Under the pieces are notes generated by a model. The model searched no databases, was not told the origin of the DNA, and worked only from the letters and a program-made list of their open reading frames with translations. The position numbers and the translations under genes were made by a program. This document shows positions 6,139 through 7,660 of a DNA stretch of 7,660 nucleotides, piece after piece (positions within the stretch are counted from its first letter, which is position 1; each line of letters opens with the position of its first letter). Origin of the DNA: Actinomycetota bacterium (GTDB taxonomy: Bacteria; Actinomycetota; Humimicrobiia; Humimicrobiales; Humimicrobiaceae); contig JAHILC010000165.1 in the NCBI GenBank assembly GCA_018897225.1, positions 1 through 7,660 of the forward strand, written 5' to 3'.

Positions 6139-6144
6139 TATAAT
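6139..6144 (+). promoter_or_regulatory. Candidate -10 box (TATAAT) for a leaderless rnc transcript
   Basis: A perfect TATAAT ends 8 bases before the rnc ATG (6153), so transcription would start at or within a base or two of the start codon. A second TATAAT is at 6121-6126. No convincing -35 hexamer is visible at the usual distance for either one. Confidence 0.35.
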
Positions 6145-6152
6145 GATAACTA

Positions 6153-6866
6153 ATGGAAGAAGGCTTACTAAGAAAAAAAGTTAAGAACTGGCTTATTGGT
6201 CTTGGAATTGATCCAGGCGACTTGAAAATATATATTGAAAGCCTAACCCATAGATCCTTCGCAAGAGAAATCAACATAAAATCAAGAGGAAATGAACAAC
6301 TGGAATTTTTAGGTGACAGCGTTCTGTCCTTTATAATAACCAGTTATTTATATAAAAATTTTGGTTATTTCCCTGAAGGAAGACTTGCAAAAATAAGGTC
6401 ATTATTGATAAGCGGAAAGAACTTAGGAGATATAGCAAAAAAGATCAGGCTTGACAGGCAAATACTTCTGAGTGAAAATGAGGAGTCTTCCAAAGGAAGA
6501 GGAAAAGAATCAATTCTTGCTGACAGTCTGGAAGCTTTTATAGGCGCTCTTTATATTGACAAAGGAATAAATTTTGCAAGCCAATGGTTTTTAGGTAAGT
6601 TTGAAGACAGTATTGAAGAAAAGACTGATAACCCAAAAATATCAGACTATAAGACTTACCTTCAAGAAATAATTCAGGCAGACTACAATAAGTTAGTAAA
6701 ATATAATATTGAAAAATCAGAAGGACCTGACCATAATAAAATTTTTTATTCAATAGCTTTTTTAGATGATAAAATTATTGGTAAAGGTTCAGGAAAAAGC
6801 AAAAAAGATTCAGAGCAGGAATCTGCTAAAAATGCGTTAAAGACACTGTATGATTTAAAGATATAG
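6153..6866 (+). CDS. rnc: Ribonuclease III
   Basis: RNase III cuts double-stranded RNA, processing rRNA precursors and some mRNAs. At 237 residues it has the normal two-domain form: the catalytic domain (about 1-150) and the dsRNA-binding domain (about 163-235). The signature NEQLEFLGDS is at 47-56 with metal-binding E51 and D55; the second catalytic pair D124 and E127 lies in ESILADSLEAFIGALY. The C-terminal part begins ISDYKTYLQEIIQ and ends with KKDSEQESAKNALKTL, typical of the dsRBD. ATG is the first possible start, as TAA at 6147-6149 closes the frame. Unlike most neighbours it has no Shine-Dalgarno sequence, only a TATAAT eight bases upstream, so it may be translated from a leaderless mRNA. 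It is 26 bases before smc, a widely conserved rnc-smc pairing. Confidence 0.97.
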   Translation: MEEGLLRKKVKNWLIGLGIDPGDLKIYIESLTHRSFAREINIKSRGNEQLEFLGDSVLSFIITSYLYKNFGYFPEGRLAKIRSLLISGKNLGDIAKKIRLDRQILLSENEESSKGRGKESILADSLEAFIGALYIDKGINFASQWFLGKFEDSIEEKTDNPKISDYKTYLQEIIQADYNKLVKYNIEKSEGPDHNKIFYSIAFLDDKIIGKGSGKSKKDSEQESAKNALKTLYDLKI

Positions 6867-6882
6867 AAATATACTATTGAGT

Positions 6883-6886
6883 AGGT
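6883..6886 (+). promoter_or_regulatory. Ribosome binding site of smc (AGGT)
   Basis: AGGT lies with a 7-base gap (from its AGG) before TTG 6893 and 13 bases before the second in-frame TTG at 6899. The spacing and the family N-terminus (M-x-L-K) both favour TTG 6893. Confidence 0.5.
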
Positions 6887-6892
6887 AAAACA

Positions 6893-7660
6893 TTGTTTTT
6901 GAAAAACATCACCCTCAGGGGTTTTAAATCCTTTGCAAATAAGAGCCAATTAATTTTTGAACCAGGGATCAGTGTAATTGTTGGTCCGAATGGCAGCGGC
7001 AAGAGTAATGTTGCTGATGCTATTTCATGGGTTCTTGGAGAACAGCGAGTAAAATCTCTTCGCGGAAACTCAATGGAAGATGTTATATTCAAAAATAAAA
7101 AAGAAGAACTTGCAATTGCAGAAGTATCTCTTTTTTTTGATAATTCTGATAATTTTTTAAATCTTGACTTTAAAGAAGTTAAAATTACAAGAAGAGTATT
7201 TGCAAAGGGTGGAAGTGAATACTTCGTAAACTCATCTCCTTGCAGACTCATAGATATTCAGGATCTCACTGCTGATCAAGGCATTGGAAAAGGGTTCTAT
7301 ACAATAATCAACCAGGGTCAGGTAAATGATATAGCAGTTTTAAAACCTTCAGATAGAAAAATAATTATAGATGAGTTGATAGGCGTAGCCAAACATAAAA
7401 TTAGAAGGGACAAATCTAAAAGTAAACTATTAAAAGTATCCGGTGACCAAGAAAGAATAGACGATTTAATGCATGAAGTTAAAAGGACTCTTGACCCACT
7501 GGAAATAGAATCCAAAAAAGCCCAGCAATATTCTGAAGTACACAGTAATCTAAAGTGTGAAGAGTTATCTCTTTTTATTTCAGAATTAAATGAATTAAAT
7601 AAGAAATGGGAATATGAAAATGCGGCAAACGAAGAAAATGAAATAAAACTAAAAGAAATA
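6893..7660 (+). CDS. smc: Chromosome segregation protein SMC, N-terminal part
   Basis: SMC is the ATPase of the bacterial condensin complex with ScpA and ScpB and organises the chromosome. Only the first 256 residues of a protein usually near 1,150-1,200 are present; the frame is still open at the window end. TTG 6893 gives MFLKNITLRGFKSFANKSQL, matching the family start. The Walker A motif GPNGSGKS is at 31-38, followed by ADAISWVLGEQ; the conserved arginine R57 is in KSLRG, then MEDVIF. The Q-loop-side block INQGQV is at 139-144. The next signature, normally (F/I)EEAAG, reads IDELIG at 159-164, then VAKHKIRRDKS. From about 165 on the sequence is charged and helical, the beginning of the coiled-coil arm. 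It follows rnc by 26 bases, a conserved arrangement. Confidence 0.96.
   Translation, partial: MFLKNITLRGFKSFANKSQLIFEPGISVIVGPNGSGKSNVADAISWVLGEQRVKSLRGNSMEDVIFKNKKEELAIAEVSLFFDNSDNFLNLDFKEVKITRRVFAKGGSEYFVNSSPCRLIDIQDLTADQGIGKGFYTIINQGQVNDIAVLKPSDRKIIIDELIGVAKHKIRRDKSKSKLLKVSGDQERIDDLMHEVKRTLDPLEIESKKAQQYSEVHSNLKCEELSLFISELNELNKKWEYENAANEENEIKLKEI

Noticed and set aside
1..7660. CRISPR arrays, tRNA or rRNA genes, insertion sequences, phage or defence genes
   Set aside because: Looked for and not seen: no spaced direct repeats, tRNA-like cloverleaf, transposase motifs or terminal inverted repeats.

Overview
The window is a compact, single-strand (+) block of housekeeping genes from an AT-rich bacterium (by eye about one third G+C). 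It holds nine protein-coding genes, the first and last cut by the window edges. In order they are: the C-terminal part of a FakA/YloV-type fatty acid kinase, rsmD, coaD, a short SepIVA/DivIVA-like coiled-coil protein, rpmF (bL32), a fused ADP-forming acetyl-CoA synthetase, plsX, acpP, rnc, and the head and early coiled coil of smc. Gaps between genes are 18 to about 100 bases. There is no gene-free stretch above 300 bases, and I saw no RNA gene, mobile element, CRISPR array or phage gene. This is ordinary core-genome territory, not an accessory island.

Organism: the order rsmD-coaD-(coiled-coil protein)-...-rpmF-...-plsX-acpP-rnc-smc is shared in outline by Clostridia-type Bacillota and by Actinomycetota. 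The low G+C, and plsX next to acpP with no fab genes between, look clostridial. The SepIVA-like protein and the KHKIRRDKS-like sequence after the SMC signature look more actinobacterial. A deep-branching, anaerobic, low-G+C lineage related to either group is my best guess, held with low confidence. A fused ADP-forming acetyl-CoA synthetase suggests acetate production with ATP gain.

How the genes fit together: FakA (from free fatty acids) and PlsX (from acyl-ACP) both make acyl-phosphate for phospholipid synthesis. AcpP carries the acyl chains. CoaD makes the CoA precursor that supplies both the 4'-phosphopantetheine of ACP and the CoA turned over by the acetyl-CoA synthetase. RsmD, bL32 and RNase III serve the ribosome and RNA processing. 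SMC and the SepIVA-like protein serve chromosome organisation and probably cell growth or division.

Points most worth a second look are: rsmD appears to begin at an ATA codon behind a well-placed GGTGAT ribosome-binding site; an ADP-forming acetyl-CoA synthetase occupies the place where clostridia carry pta-ackA; the expected DUF177 (YceD) gene before rpmF is missing; the SMC head has a diverged EEAAG motif; rnc has no Shine-Dalgarno but a perfect TATAAT eight bases before its ATG, suggesting a leaderless transcript; and most starts in the window are not ATG. No undescribed multi-gene system is evident.
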